A stretch of DNA of 64,000 bases from Futiania mangrovi (GTDB taxonomy: Bacteria; Pseudomonadota; Alphaproteobacteria; Futianiales; Futianiaceae): positions 744,001-808,000 of the forward strand of contig NZ_JAMZFT010000002.1 of assembly GCF_024158125.1 (NCBI RefSeq). Reading direction: 5' to 3'. Positions 8,230 through 17,595 of the stretch are shown in pieces. The notes below the pieces were generated by a model. That model worked only from the letters and a program-made list of their open reading frames with translations, had not been told where the DNA came from and ran no database searches. Position 1 is the stretch's first letter. Every line of letters starts with the position of its first letter. Made by a program: the position numbers and the translations under genes.

Positions 8230-9366
8230 CTAGCGCATCACGAGGTCGGCGTGCAGCGCGCCCGAGGCGTCGATCGCCGACAGGATGTCGATCATGTCGC
8301 GCGGGCCGACGCCCAGCGCGTTGAGGCCCTTCACGAGGCCGTTCAGCGACACGCCTTCCTCGATCACAGCCATGCGGGCGTCGCCGCCGTCGTTGATCTG
8401 AATGTCGGTGCGCGGCACCAGCACGGTCTCGCCGCGCGCGAACGGGTTGGGCTGGGACACGAGCGGGGTCTCGCGCACCTCCACCGTCAGGTTGCCCTGC
8501 GCCACCGCGACCTTGGAGATGCGGACGTCGGCACCCATCACGATGGTGCCCGAACGCTGGTCGACCACCACACGCGCGCGGGTGTCGGGCCGGACCGCGA
8601 TGGATTCGATGCGCGCGAGCAGGTGGGCGGGCTTTCCTGCGAGCACGGGGGGCACGGCAAGCTCCACCGTTCCGGAATCGAGCATCGTCGCCTGGCCGGG
8701 GCCGAGCGCGGCGTTGAGCGCCGCCTCGATCCGCGCCGCCGTCGTGAAATCCGGGTCGCGCAGCGATAGCGTCAGCGTGTCGAGGTCGGCGAGCGCGAAC
8801 TCCACCTCCCGCTCCACGCGCGCGCCGTTCGGGATGGTCGCGCCCGTCGGCACGCCGAAAGTCACCGACGCCGCCTCGCCTTCTGCGCTCACGCCGCCCG
8901 CGATGACCGGGCCCTGGGCGACGGCGTAGATCTCTCCGTCCGGGGCCATCAGGGGGGTCATCACCAGCGTGCCGCCGAACAGGCTCTTGGCGTCGCCGAT
9001 GGAGGAGACGGTCACGTCGATGCGCCGGCCGGGCCGGGCGAAGGGCGGAAGCGTCGCCGTCACGAGCACGGCGGCGACCGACTTCGGCCGGAAGTTCTCC
9101 CCCTTCACATTGACGCCGAGGCGCTCCAGCAAATTGCCCAGCGCCTCCTCGGTGTAGGGCGCGTTGCGCACGCTGTCGCCCGTGCCGTTCAGGCCGACGA
9201 CGAGGCCGTAGCCGACGATGTCGTTACCGCGCACCCCCTCGATGTCGACGATGTCCTTGAGGCGGACCTCCGGCGCCGCGGCGGCGGGGGCCTGCGGCTG
9301 CATCGACAGCGCGAGCGCGAGAAGGGCGGCGCCGAGGGCGCGGGTCTTGGGCTGCAGGGCGAACAT
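8230..9366 (-). CDS. flgI: Flagellar P-ring protein FlgI
   Basis: A 378-residue exported protein that forms the P ring in the peptidoglycan layer around the rod. A signal peptide (about 1-30, ending APAAAA) precedes VRLKDIVDIEGVRGNDIVGYGLVVGLNGTGD, the hallmark FlgI start. TPLMAPDGEIYAVAQGP and the C-terminal LVKGLNALGVGPRDMIDIL are also conserved. It is the last gene of the motB-flgE-flgK-flgL-flgI block. The L-ring gene flgH and flgA are not in this window. Confidence 0.97.
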   Translation of the reverse strand: MFALQPKTRALGAALLALALSMQPQAPAAAAPEVRLKDIVDIEGVRGNDIVGYGLVVGLNGTGDSVRNAPYTEEALGNLLERLGVNVKGENFRPKSVAAVLVTATLPPFARPGRRIDVTVSSIGDAKSLFGGTLVMTPLMAPDGEIYAVAQGPVIAGGVSAEGEAASVTFGVPTGATIPNGARVEREVEFALADLDTLTLSLRDPDFTTAARIEAALNAALGPGQATMLDSGTVELAVPPVLAGKPAHLLARIESIAVRPDTRARVVVDQRSGTIVMGADVRISKVAVAQGNLTVEVRETPLVSQPNPFARGETVLVPRTDIQINDGGDARMAVIEEGVSLNGLVKGLNALGVGPRDMIDILSAIDASGALHADLVMR

Positions 9367-9394
9367 TCTGTTCTCTCCGGCGCTTGGGGGGATT

Positions 9395-10441
9395 CTAGAG
9401 GAAACGGGTCAGCGTCAGGTTCTGGAGCCGACCGGTGATGAGGTAGGTGGTTTCGAGCTGCGACTCGAGCGCGCGCAACTCGCTCGCCGCCTCGTAGGGA
9501 TCGACGCCAACGAGGCCCGCGATGCGTGTGTCGAGCGCGCCGCGGGCGGCGTCGTGGCGCTTGCCGGCGTCCTCGATCTCGCGCGCGGCGGTGCCGAGCC
9601 CGGCCCGTACGCCCGTGAGCGCGTCGAGACCGGCCTGGATGCGGTTCGCGCCAAGCTCGATCAGGCGGGCACGGGCCTGGGCGTGGTCGGGCGTCTTGCT
9701 GTCGCCCGCCCGCACGATCATGGCGAGGCCCTTCAGCAGGTCGCGCACCGCCGGGTTGTCCGCGCGCACGCCATAGGCGATGCGCTGGCCCGGCCCGACG
9801 TCGGCGGCGAGGCGCGCGCCGGTGTCGCCGAGATAGACCGTGCCGGTGAAGGTGTTGGGGCCGCCGGGGCCTGCATCCTCGAACGCGAGGTCGAGGTCTG
9901 CGGCGAGCGCGTCGGCGTCTGCCTGCGTCTGCAGCGTGCCCGTGGTCGCGGCGAGCCGGTCCTGAAGCACCTGGTTGACGGCGTCCGCCCCGGCGAGCGG
10001 TGCGGTGTCGGTCGCGGCGCCGGAAAAGAGATGGCGCCCGCCCGTTTGCGTATTGAGGGCGGAGACGATGCGCACCAGCGCAGCCTGTGCGTCCGTGCCT
10101 TGCGCCTCCATCGCGGGCAGGTCGCCGCGCGTGCCTGCACCCAGCGCGTCCGCCGCCAGCCGCGGCAGGTCGCTCGCCACCGTTTCGAGCGCGGTTTCCA
10201 TCGCGCCGATGCGGGTCATCACCAGCTTGGTCGTGTCGAGATAGGCGTCTGCCGCGCGCCGCTCGGTCTCCAGCGACATCAGCGTGCGCGTGCCGGGGCC
10301 GAGCGCACGGACCGGGTTGGCGCTCCGTCCGGTGGTCAGTTCCTGCGAGGTGACGGCAAGCCGCTGGCGCGTGTCGGAGGCGGCGGAGCCCATCATGCGG
10401 GCGGCGACGAGGGTCGAGAGGCCGGAGCCGGTGGGAAGCAT
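9395..10441 (-). CDS. flgL: Flagellar hook-filament junction protein FlgL (HAP3)
   Basis: A 348-residue protein of the flagellin/FlgL superfamily with N- and C-terminal helical regions that form the D0/D1 core. ELTTGRSANPVRALGPGTRTLMSLE near residue 35 and ASELRALESQLETTYLITGRLQNLTLTRFL at the end are typical of HAP3 proteins. It joins hook and filament together with FlgK. It lies 11 nt downstream of flgK and 28 nt upstream of flgI in a compact leftward block. Position after flgK supports FlgL over flagellin. Confidence 0.88.
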   Translation of the reverse strand: MLPTGSGLSTLVAARMMGSAASDTRQRLAVTSQELTTGRSANPVRALGPGTRTLMSLETERRAADAYLDTTKLVMTRIGAMETALETVASDLPRLAADALGAGTRGDLPAMEAQGTDAQAALVRIVSALNTQTGGRHLFSGAATDTAPLAGADAVNQVLQDRLAATTGTLQTQADADALAADLDLAFEDAGPGGPNTFTGTVYLGDTGARLAADVGPGQRIAYGVRADNPAVRDLLKGLAMIVRAGDSKTPDHAQARARLIELGANRIQAGLDALTGVRAGLGTAAREIEDAGKRHDAARGALDTRIAGLVGVDPYEAASELRALESQLETTYLITGRLQNLTLTRFL

Positions 10442-10452
10442 CGGCGAAATCC

Positions 10453-11919
10453 TTACATGGCCAGCAGGCGGTCGACGAGGCGGGCCATCACCTCGACCAC
10501 CTTGGCGTTGGCGGCATAGGCCTGCTCGATTGCGATCAGAGATTGCAGTTCCGCGTCCCGGTCTACGCCGGTCTTGTTGCTGCGCGCGTCGCTGAGCTGG
10601 GCGGCATGGACGCGCTCGGTCGCGGCCTGCTGTCCGGCACGGTCGGCGCTGACGGCGAGGCGCGCGACGATGTCTGCGGCAGCGGCAGCGGCCCCGCGCG
10701 GCGCGGCGATCCCGGCGGCCGCGGGAAGCGTGCGCGGCGCATCGAGCGCGTCGGCGAACCGGCGCACCTGGGTGGCGTCGCCCGCAACGCCCGGCACGGC
10801 TGCGGCCACGCCGTCGCGCAAACGCCAGCTTTCCCCGCCCTGCGCCGGGTCGACCGCGGCATTGACGCTGATCCGGCCCGCGAGGCCCGGCGTCACGGGC
10901 GCGCCCAGCGGGCTGCCCGCGTCGGTGAAGAGGCCCGCCTGCCCGGGCGCGAGGCTCGGATCGGCGGCGGGGTCCTGGAAGCGCGCGACGAGGTCTTCGG
11001 CCAGCGCGTCGAGGGTGGCGCCCGCCTCCACCGTAATCTGGTCGCGCACGGCGAAAAGGCCCGCGATGCTCCCGCCGGAGATGGCCTGCGGCGAGCCGCC
11101 GCCCGGCGCCACCTCCTTGCCATCGAGGGTGAGACCCGAGAGCACCCCGCCCGGAAACGCCTGGCCGGGCGTGATCGCGCCCGCGGGCGTGAAGGACAGC
11201 GTGCGGGCCTGCGCACCGTCGTAGAGCGCGAGCCCCTCCTGCGTCATCAACTGGACGCCGTTCTGGTCGGTTCGGATGGTGCGGATCGGCACGCGCTGGG
11301 CGATGTCGTCGATCACCCGGTCGCGCTCGTCCATCAGCGCGCTCGGGTCCTCGCCGCGCGCCGAGAGGATGCGGATCTCGCGGTCGATGCGTTCGAGCCG
11401 CGTCAGCCCGTCGTTGACCGCGGCCACCTCGCGCGCGATCTGGCCGTCGGCGTCCTGGCGGACGCGGGCGACGATGGCCGAGGCGCTCTGGAACTTCTCG
11501 GTGACGGTGCGCGCGGCGGCGGCGGCCGACTCCTGCAGCCCCACGCTCTCCGGCGTCTCCGCCAGCGCGGAGAGCGCGGAGCGAAAGTTCTCCATCGCCC
11601 GCGACAGCCCGCCCCCGTCGTCGGCGGTGCCGATCCCGGCGCTGAGCGTGGCGAGCGCTTCGGCGCGCGCGTCGCCCTCGCCCGCGCGGGCGGATGCCGC
11701 GCGCACGTCCGCCGAAAGCATCTGCGCCTCGGCCCGGCGGACGCCCGCAACGGCGACGCCGGCCCCGCGGCCGGCGACCGACCGTTCGGCCAGCATCACC
11801 TCGCGCCGCGAATACCCCTCCGTCATCGCGTTGGCGATGTTGGAGGAGGCAACATCCGCGGACCGGCTCGCGGCCCTGAGGCCCGAGGCGGCGTTGGCGA
11901 GCGCGCTGGTGATCGACAT
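10453..11919 (-). CDS. flgK: Flagellar hook-associated protein FlgK (HAP1)
   Basis: A 488-residue hook-associated protein. The N-terminus (ALANAASGLRAASRSADVASSNIANAMTEGYSRRE) carries the rod/hook-family helix with the SSNIANA signature. The C-terminus, LQSLIAIEQAYAANAKVVEVMARLVDRLL, is the matching D0 helix of FlgK. The central part is Ala/Gly-rich and variable. FlgK caps the hook and forms the hook-filament junction with FlgL. It is 34 nt downstream of flgE. Confidence 0.93.
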   Translation of the reverse strand: MSITSALANAASGLRAASRSADVASSNIANAMTEGYSRREVMLAERSVAGRGAGVAVAGVRRAEAQMLSADVRAASARAGEGDARAEALATLSAGIGTADDGGGLSRAMENFRSALSALAETPESVGLQESAAAAARTVTEKFQSASAIVARVRQDADGQIAREVAAVNDGLTRLERIDREIRILSARGEDPSALMDERDRVIDDIAQRVPIRTIRTDQNGVQLMTQEGLALYDGAQARTLSFTPAGAITPGQAFPGGVLSGLTLDGKEVAPGGGSPQAISGGSIAGLFAVRDQITVEAGATLDALAEDLVARFQDPAADPSLAPGQAGLFTDAGSPLGAPVTPGLAGRISVNAAVDPAQGGESWRLRDGVAAAVPGVAGDATQVRRFADALDAPRTLPAAAGIAAPRGAAAAAADIVARLAVSADRAGQQAATERVHAAQLSDARSNKTGVDRDAELQSLIAIEQAYAANAKVVEVMARLVDRLLAM

Positions 11920-11953
11920 GGCGTGTCCGGGGCCTCAGCCGGCCCCGCTCCCG

Positions 11954-13261
11954 TCAGCGTTTCAGGTTGGTGGTCTCCTGCAGCATCTCGTCGACCGTCT
12001 GGATGATCTTGGCGTTCGACGAATAGGCCCGCTGCGTCTCGATGAGGTGGGTCAGTTCCTCCGCGATGTCGGTGGTCGACTGCTCCAGCGCGAAGCCCAC
12101 CGTGGTGCCGACCGGGCCGGTGCCCGCGTCCCACAGGTAGAAGCCGCCGGACGCGCCGGTGATCTCGAAGCCCTGGCCGCTCACGGCCCTCAGGCCGTCC
12201 GGGTTCGGCACGTCGACAACCGGCACACGGTAGAGCGGCTGGCGCGCACCATTGTCGAAGAGTGCCATGACGACGCCGTCCTCGCCGATCTCGACGCCGG
12301 AGAGAGAGCCAGCCGCAGCGCCGTTGCCGGTCACCGACACCGGCGCGAAGGGGCCGGCGAACTGGGTCAGGCCGACGCCGCTGCCGGGCGTGCCGATGTC
12401 GAGGTCGATGGTGCCGCCCGCGACCGCGATCTGCGCCACGCCCGTCGCCGGGTCGTAGGCGCCGCCCGACAGCGTGGTCACGTTGAGGATCGAGCCGCCG
12501 TTGGCCTGCGAGGTGTCGAATTCCACCTCATAGGAGGCGACGGTGGTCGGCGTGCCGCTGGCGCCGTCGACCACGTCGACGGTCCAGGTGTTCGAGCGGC
12601 CGGTGGCCGGAACCTGCGGCGTCATCCGCAGCGTCAGCGTCTCCTGCGCGCCCAGGTTGTCGATGTAGGTGACCGGCACCTCGTAGGGGTCGCCCGTGCC
12701 GCCCGCCTCGGTCGCGTCGGCGGGCACATTGGCCGCGACGTCGATGCGGGTCGTCGGCTCGACCGTGAACTCGCGGCCCGATATGCGCACCGCCTCGAGC
12801 CCCGAGACGCTGTCGCGCGCAGGCGATGCCGGGAACGTGCCGTCGGGGTTCAGCGACCAGCCGAGCAGGTAGTCGCCGGTCGAGTTGCGCAGATAGCCGG
12901 CCGCATCGGGGCGGAACGAGCCGGTCGTGGAGATGCGGAAGTTGCCCGCCCCGACGCCCGCCGCCGGGTCGGCGGTCTTGAGAACAGGAAGGAAGCCGCG
13001 CCCGTCCAGCGCGATGTCGGTCGCATTGTTGGTGGCGAGCAGCAGGCCGTTGGCGGAAACGTCGCGCCGCGCAACCGCGCGCACGCCGCCCGCCGTGTAG
13101 CGAGACGGGCTCTCCGACAGGACCATCGAGGAAAAGTCGGTCTCGGCCCGCTTGTAGCCGATGGTTCCCGCGTTGGCGATGTTGTCGGAAATGGTGGCGA
13201 GGCGCGTGGCGTTGACCGCCAGCCCCTGCACACCTGCATTCAGCGAGGATGAAATACCCAT
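11954..13261 (-). CDS. flgE: Flagellar hook protein FlgE
   Basis: A 435-residue hook subunit. The N-terminus has LNAGVQGLAVNATRLATISDNIANAGTIGYKRAETDFSSM, the classic hook/rod helix with the SDNIAN and GYKR signatures. The C-terminus ends with LTHLIETQRAYSSNAKIIQTVDEMLQETTNLKR, conserved in FlgE. The centre contains a FlgE D2-like region rich in acidic residues, Thr and Gly. A GTTAAC element (13329-13334) lies in the 86-bp gap toward motB and may belong to its promoter; I see no clear sigma-54 element there. Confidence 0.95.
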   Translation of the reverse strand: MGISSSLNAGVQGLAVNATRLATISDNIANAGTIGYKRAETDFSSMVLSESPSRYTAGGVRAVARRDVSANGLLLATNNATDIALDGRGFLPVLKTADPAAGVGAGNFRISTTGSFRPDAAGYLRNSTGDYLLGWSLNPDGTFPASPARDSVSGLEAVRISGREFTVEPTTRIDVAANVPADATEAGGTGDPYEVPVTYIDNLGAQETLTLRMTPQVPATGRSNTWTVDVVDGASGTPTTVASYEVEFDTSQANGGSILNVTTLSGGAYDPATGVAQIAVAGGTIDLDIGTPGSGVGLTQFAGPFAPVSVTGNGAAAGSLSGVEIGEDGVVMALFDNGARQPLYRVPVVDVPNPDGLRAVSGQGFEITGASGGFYLWDAGTGPVGTTVGFALEQSTTDIAEELTHLIETQRAYSSNAKIIQTVDEMLQETTNLKR

Positions 13262-13347
13262 TCTGCGCGTCTCCCGCGTGAAAAATCAAAATGCCCCTTC
13301 TGGTTGCAGAACGGGTATCACGCAGGCGGTTAACGGATTGTGAGCGG

Positions 13348-14220
13348 TCAGCCCGGCGCGCCCACCCGCAACAGGACGATCCCGATGCGGCGGTTCTCCG
13401 CGGCCTCCGGGGCCTCGGGCAGGATCGGATCGCGGTCTGCGCGCCCCTCCACCCGCTCGATCCGGGCCGTGCCGAGGCCGTTCGCCTCCAGCGTCCGGCG
13501 CGCCGCCTGGGCCCGCTCGGTGGACAATTCCCAGTTGCCATAGCCCGCATCCCCGCGGAACGGCAGGGCGTCGGTGTGGCCGGTGACCTTGACCGGATTG
13601 ACCGTCATGCCGACCACGTCCGCGACGATGGCGAGAAGCTGGCGCAGCAGCGGGGTCGGTTCGGACGAGCCCGTGGCGAACATCGGGCGGCCATCCACGT
13701 CGACGATGTCGATGCGCAGGCCCTCGGGTGTCTCCGTGACGCGCAGATGCTGGGCAAGCTCGCCGCCATTGGCGCGCGCGGCCTCGATCTTCGCCTTCGC
13801 CGCGTCGAGCGCTGCCTGCTCGGCAGGATCGGCGGCGGTCTCGCGCGCCTGCAGCTCGGCCCCCGTCGAGATCGGGTCGGCGCCGGGCGGAACCTCGGTG
13901 CGCGTCGTGCGCGTGCCGCCGGTCGCCGAGGCTGCAAGCTGCTCCTGCGTGAACGCGCTGTCGCCATGCAGCAGGGACGTGCCGCCGCCGGAGATCCGGC
14001 TGACCGGCACGCGCGGGTCGAAATAGTCGGCAATGCCCTTTCGCTGGTCCTCGGTCGTGGCGTTCAGCAGCCACATCAGCAGGAAGAACGCCATCATGGC
14101 CGTCACGAAGTCGGCGTAGGCAACCTTCCAGGCGCCGCCGTGATGGCCTTCCGCGGCCGGGGCGGCGACTTTCTTGATGATGATCGGGCGGTCTTGCGTT
14201 TGCGAGGCCACGGGCGGCAT
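13348..14220 (-). CDS. motB: Flagellar motor stator protein MotB
   Basis: A 290-residue stator subunit with one TM helix and a peptidoglycan-binding OmpA-like domain. AWKVAYADFVTAMMAFFLLMWLLN (about 30-53) includes the essential proton-carrying aspartate, here D37. A plug-like amphipathic stretch follows. The OmpA-like domain (about 160-285) contains VKVTGHTDALPF and NWELSTERAQAARRTL. It heads the leftward block with flgE, separate from motA at 904-1782, an arrangement known in Alphaproteobacteria. Confidence 0.96.
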   Translation of the reverse strand: MPPVASQTQDRPIIIKKVAAPAAEGHHGGAWKVAYADFVTAMMAFFLLMWLLNATTEDQRKGIADYFDPRVPVSRISGGGTSLLHGDSAFTQEQLAASATGGTRTTRTEVPPGADPISTGAELQARETAADPAEQAALDAAKAKIEAARANGGELAQHLRVTETPEGLRIDIVDVDGRPMFATGSSEPTPLLRQLLAIVADVVGMTVNPVKVTGHTDALPFRGDAGYGNWELSTERAQAARRTLEANGLGTARIERVEGRADRDPILPEAPEAAENRRIGIVLLRVGAPG

Positions 14221-14488
14221 TCCCTGTTCACGGTCGGTCGGAGAGATCCGGCCCCGTTCTGGGCCCCGCTCATGGGGATGCGCGCGTTCTCGCGGAAAGT
14301 GTGTTTCGACGGACCCGATCCTATGCGTGCATGTCTTGCGCAGCCGTTAATGCAGAGGACCGTACAGGCGTGCGGCAAGCCGCGAGAGACCTTGCAGCCG
14401 TGCCGCGCACCCCGCAGACTGCATGCCGGATGCGGACCGGCGCCGCGTCTCGCCCCGGCAAGCTGCCGCAGAAAGGACTTCGCCCGCG

Positions 14489-15100
14489 ATGTTTACCCCG
14501 GTTTCCAACCGTCCCGCCCTGGTGGACGAGGTCCGCGACCGCCTGGTCGAAGCGATGGCCGACGGGCGCCTGCCGCCGGGAACGCCCTTGCGGCAGGAGG
14601 TGCTGGCCGCCGACCTGGGCGTGTCGCGGCAGCCCGTGGCACAGGCGCTGACCGTACTCCGCGAGCTTGGCCTCGCGGTCGATCTCGGCCGCCGGGGGCT
14701 GCAGGTCGCGCCCCTCGATGTCCAGGGGGTGCGCGACATCTTCGACCTGCGCGGCGCGCTCGACGCGCTGGCGGCCCGGACGCTGGCCGAGCGGATCGAG
14801 GCCGGCGCGCGTACGGAGGCGGACCTCGACGCCGCCCGCATGACGCCGCCGGGGCCGGGTGCGGGCTTCCACCTCGCCCTGATCCGGCTCGCCGGAAACG
14901 CCCAGGCGACCGCCGCGGCGGAGCGTCTGTGGCCGCACGTTCGCCGGGCGCTGGCGGCCGCCGGGACCGCGCCCGCGGGCGCGCAGGAGGGACACGAGGA
15001 TATCCTCGCCGCCATCGCCTCGGGCAAGGCGCGCAAGGCGGAGAAGGCGGCCCGCGCCCATGCCGAGGCGGCGATGGCCCGCGTGTGCGCTGCACTCTAG
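14489..15100 (+). CDS. GntR-family transcriptional regulator (FCD-type)
   Basis: A 203-residue regulator. An N-terminal winged helix (about 8-70) contains LRQEVLAADLGVSRQPVAQALTVLRELGLA, the GntR recognition helix. The C-terminal helical domain (about 80-195), with DIFDLRGALDALAARTLAE and GFHLALIRLAGN, resembles the FCD ligand-binding fold. I chose the ATG at 14489 because GAAAGGA lies upstream, although the 11-nt spacing is long; an ATG at 14423 is possible. It is the first gene of a rightward catabolic cluster and is its most likely local regulator; the ligand is unknown. Confidence 0.85.
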   Translation: MFTPVSNRPALVDEVRDRLVEAMADGRLPPGTPLRQEVLAADLGVSRQPVAQALTVLRELGLAVDLGRRGLQVAPLDVQGVRDIFDLRGALDALAARTLAERIEAGARTEADLDAARMTPPGPGAGFHLALIRLAGNAQATAAAERLWPHVRRALAAAGTAPAGAQEGHEDILAAIASGKARKAEKAARAHAEAAMARVCAAL

Positions 15101-15218
15101 GTCTGCCCGGCCCTGCGTTCGGGGGCACTAGGCGCAAGGGCCGCCCGGCGCTAGGGTGCAGGCCGAAAGATCATCCGGCCGGGACGCGCCGGAGCGACAA
15201 CAAGACGGAGGGATCGAG

Positions 15219-16379
15219 ATGAGCTGCATCGTTGGCTGGGCGCACACCCGTTTCGGGAAGCTGGACGACGAGGACCTCGAGGGCCTGATCGCGCGCGCCG
15301 CCGCGGACGCGATCGCCGACGCGGGGATTTCGCCGGAGGATGTCGATTCCATCTATGTCGGCAATTTCGGCGGGTTCGAGAAGCAGGCCTTCCCGTCCTC
15401 CTTCGCGCTCGACGCCGATCCGAGCCTGCGTTTCAAGCCCTCGACGCGGGTCGAGAACGCTTGTGCCACGGGCTCCGCTGCCATCCACCAGGGCCTCAAC
15501 GAGATCCGCGCCGGCAAGTCGCGCTTCGTGCTCGTGGTGGGCGCGGAGAAGATGACGGTCGCGCCGGGCTCCGACATCGGCGACATCCTGCTCAACGCCT
15601 CCTACCGCAAGGAGGAGGGCGACACGCCCGGCGGCTTCGCGGGTGTGTTCGGCCAGATCGCAAACCTCTATTTCCAGCGCTACGGAGACGTCTCCGACGC
15701 CATCGCCCGGATCGCGGCGAAGAACCATGCGAACGGCGTGGAGAACCCCTACGCCCACCTGCGCAAGGACTTCGGCTACGACTTCTGCCGCGAGGTGAGC
15801 GACAAGAACCCGCTGGTGGCCGGCCCCTTGCGCCGCACGGACTGCTCGCTCGTCTCCGACGGTGCGGCGGCGCTGGTGCTGACTGATACCGAGACCGCGA
15901 TGCGCATGCCCAAAGCCGTGCACATGCGCGCCGCGGTGCAGGTCAACGACTACCTGCCGCTGTCGAAGCGCGACATCGTGCAGTTCGAGGGCTGCCAGCA
16001 GGCGTGGTCGAAGGCGCACGCCGCAGCGGGCACGAGCATCGATGACCTCTCCTTCGTGGAGACGCACGACTGCTTCACCATCGCCGAACTCATCGAGTAC
16101 GAGGCGATGGGCCTGACGAAGCCCGGCGAGGGCCGCCGCGCAATCGAGGAAGGCTGGACGCAGAAAGACGGCAAGCTGCCGGTCAACCCGTCGGGCGGCC
16201 TGAAATCCAAGGGCCACCCGATCGGCGCCACCGGCGTCTCCATGCACGTCATGGCGAGCCTGCAGCTGATGGGCGAGGCCGGCGGCATGCAGGTCCGCGA
16301 TCCGAAGCTCGCGGGCATCTTCAACATGGGCGGGGCCGCGGTCGCCAACTACGTCTCGATCCTCGAGCGCCTGCGGTGA
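15219..16379 (+). CDS. Thiolase-family acyltransferase (acetyl-CoA acetyltransferase-like)
   Basis: A 386-residue thiolase-fold enzyme. The nucleophilic cysteine is C82 in ENACATGS, and LVSDGAAALVL closes the first half. ETHDCFT (H283) and GGLKSKGHPIGATG (H333) supply the active-site histidines. The usual second catalytic cysteine near the C-terminus is absent: the corresponding motif is FNMGGAAVANY, as in SCP2-type thiolases and related acyltransferases. The reaction is therefore probably thiolysis or acyl transfer on a CoA ester, but the substrate is not evident. GGAGGGA lies just upstream of the ATG at 15219. The stop overlaps the GTG start of the next gene. Confidence 0.85.
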   Translation: MSCIVGWAHTRFGKLDDEDLEGLIARAAADAIADAGISPEDVDSIYVGNFGGFEKQAFPSSFALDADPSLRFKPSTRVENACATGSAAIHQGLNEIRAGKSRFVLVVGAEKMTVAPGSDIGDILLNASYRKEEGDTPGGFAGVFGQIANLYFQRYGDVSDAIARIAAKNHANGVENPYAHLRKDFGYDFCREVSDKNPLVAGPLRRTDCSLVSDGAAALVLTDTETAMRMPKAVHMRAAVQVNDYLPLSKRDIVQFEGCQQAWSKAHAAAGTSIDDLSFVETHDCFTIAELIEYEAMGLTKPGEGRRAIEEGWTQKDGKLPVNPSGGLKSKGHPIGATGVSMHVMASLQLMGEAGGMQVRDPKLAGIFNMGGAAVANYVSILERLR

Positions 16380-17485
16380 GCCTGCACGCGATGGATCGGG
16401 CGGCGGTCAACGCCTGCTTCGGGGAGACCTATGCGGACGCCCGGGACCGGTTCCGGGCGGCCGTCGCCGGCCTCGGCGTCAAGGTGGACGTGCGCGTCAA
16501 CCCGAACGCCGAGGGGCCGGGCGGGGTCCGGCTCAGCACGGATGTCGCCCGCGTCGGACCGGCGAGCGCACGGCGCGTTCTTTTCGTGACGTCGGCCACG
16601 CACGGGGGCGAGGGGTTCTGCGGCTCGGGCGGGCAGGTGGCGATGATCCGGTCGGGACTGCTCGACGCGCTGCCGAAGGATACGGCCGTTGTCATGGTCC
16701 ACGCGATCAATCCCTACGGCTTTGCCCACATCAGCCGCACGACCGAGGACAATGTCGACCTGAACCGTAACTTCATCGACTTCTCCAGGCCCCTGCCGGT
16801 CAATGCGGCCTACGAGGACGTGCATCCGTTCATGCTGCCGTCCGACTGGGACGGCAAGGCGCGCTGGGCGGCGGAGGAGGCGATTGCCCGCTACATCGCC
16901 GAGAAGGGCATGTGGGCCTTCCAGTGCGCGGTATCGGGCGGACAGTACGCGCACGCCGACGGCCTGTTCTTCGGCGGCGACCAGCCGACCTGGTCGAACA
17001 CGACCTTCCGCGAGATCATCGCCGAGCACGCGGGCACGGCGAGCCACGTCGCGCTGTTCGACTTCCACACTGGCCTTGGTCCTTATGGCTATGGCGAGCC
17101 CATCGTCACCGGCACGCAGGAGGAGAAGGACCGCGCGCGGCGCTGGTACGGGAACGAGGCGACGGACCCGGATGCCGGCTCCTCCACCTCCGCGCCGATC
17201 CAGGGCACCATGTCCTCGGCCTTCGCAGGGTCAGCGCCGCAGGCGAAGATGGCGTCCGTTTCGGTCGAATACGGCACGGTCCCGGTGCCGGACGTGCTGG
17301 GCGCGCTTCGGGCCGACAACTGGCTGCGGTTCCGCGGTGATCCGCGCACGGGCCTCGCGCGCACCATCAAGCGGCGGATGCGCGACACCTTCTACTGCGA
17401 TTTCGACGACTGGCGGCAGATGGTTGTCGACCGGGCGATCGAGATCGGCCGGAAAGCGATCGACGGCCTCGGTTCGGAGGCTTGA
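16376..17485 (+). CDS. DUF2817 / M14-like zinc carboxypeptidase
   Basis: A 369-residue protein of the DUF2817 family, related to M14 zinc carboxypeptidases. The zinc ligands appear to be H76 and E79 (ATHGGEG) and H231 (FDFHTGLG), with N130-R131 (DLNRNF) as the substrate-carboxylate site and E298 (VSVEYGT) as the likely catalytic glutamate. No signal peptide is seen, so it probably acts in the cytoplasm. The start is a GTG that overlaps the thiolase stop in GTGA; an ATG five codons later is an alternative. Next to an M20 deacylase and a peptide-type ABC importer, it may process an imported peptide or amide. Confidence 0.82.
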   Translation: MSLHAMDRAAVNACFGETYADARDRFRAAVAGLGVKVDVRVNPNAEGPGGVRLSTDVARVGPASARRVLFVTSATHGGEGFCGSGGQVAMIRSGLLDALPKDTAVVMVHAINPYGFAHISRTTEDNVDLNRNFIDFSRPLPVNAAYEDVHPFMLPSDWDGKARWAAEEAIARYIAEKGMWAFQCAVSGGQYAHADGLFFGGDQPTWSNTTFREIIAEHAGTASHVALFDFHTGLGPYGYGEPIVTGTQEEKDRARRWYGNEATDPDAGSSTSAPIQGTMSSAFAGSAPQAKMASVSVEYGTVPVPDVLGALRADNWLRFRGDPRTGLARTIKRRMRDTFYCDFDDWRQMVVDRAIEIGRKAIDGLGSEA

Positions 17486-17529
17486 CGTCGCCGCGCCCGC
17501 CCTGTCAGATGCGCAGACAAGAAAGATTA

Positions 17530-17595
17530 TTACAAGCGTCTGCACCGGGGGTGGCATGCGGGTTTCGCCGCGCGAAATGATTGAAAGGCTTGTAA
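17530..17595. repeat. Inverted repeat flanking the M20 deacylase start
   Basis: TTACAAGC at 17530-17537 is the exact reverse complement of GCTTGTAA at 17588-17595. The 50-bp interval contains the ribosome site and start codon. It could be an operator pair or a translation-masking stem; no function is shown. Confidence 0.35.

Noticed and set aside
13262-13347. Sigma-54 flagellar promoter upstream of flgE
   Set aside because: No TGGCAC-N5-TTGC-type pair is visible on the minus strand.
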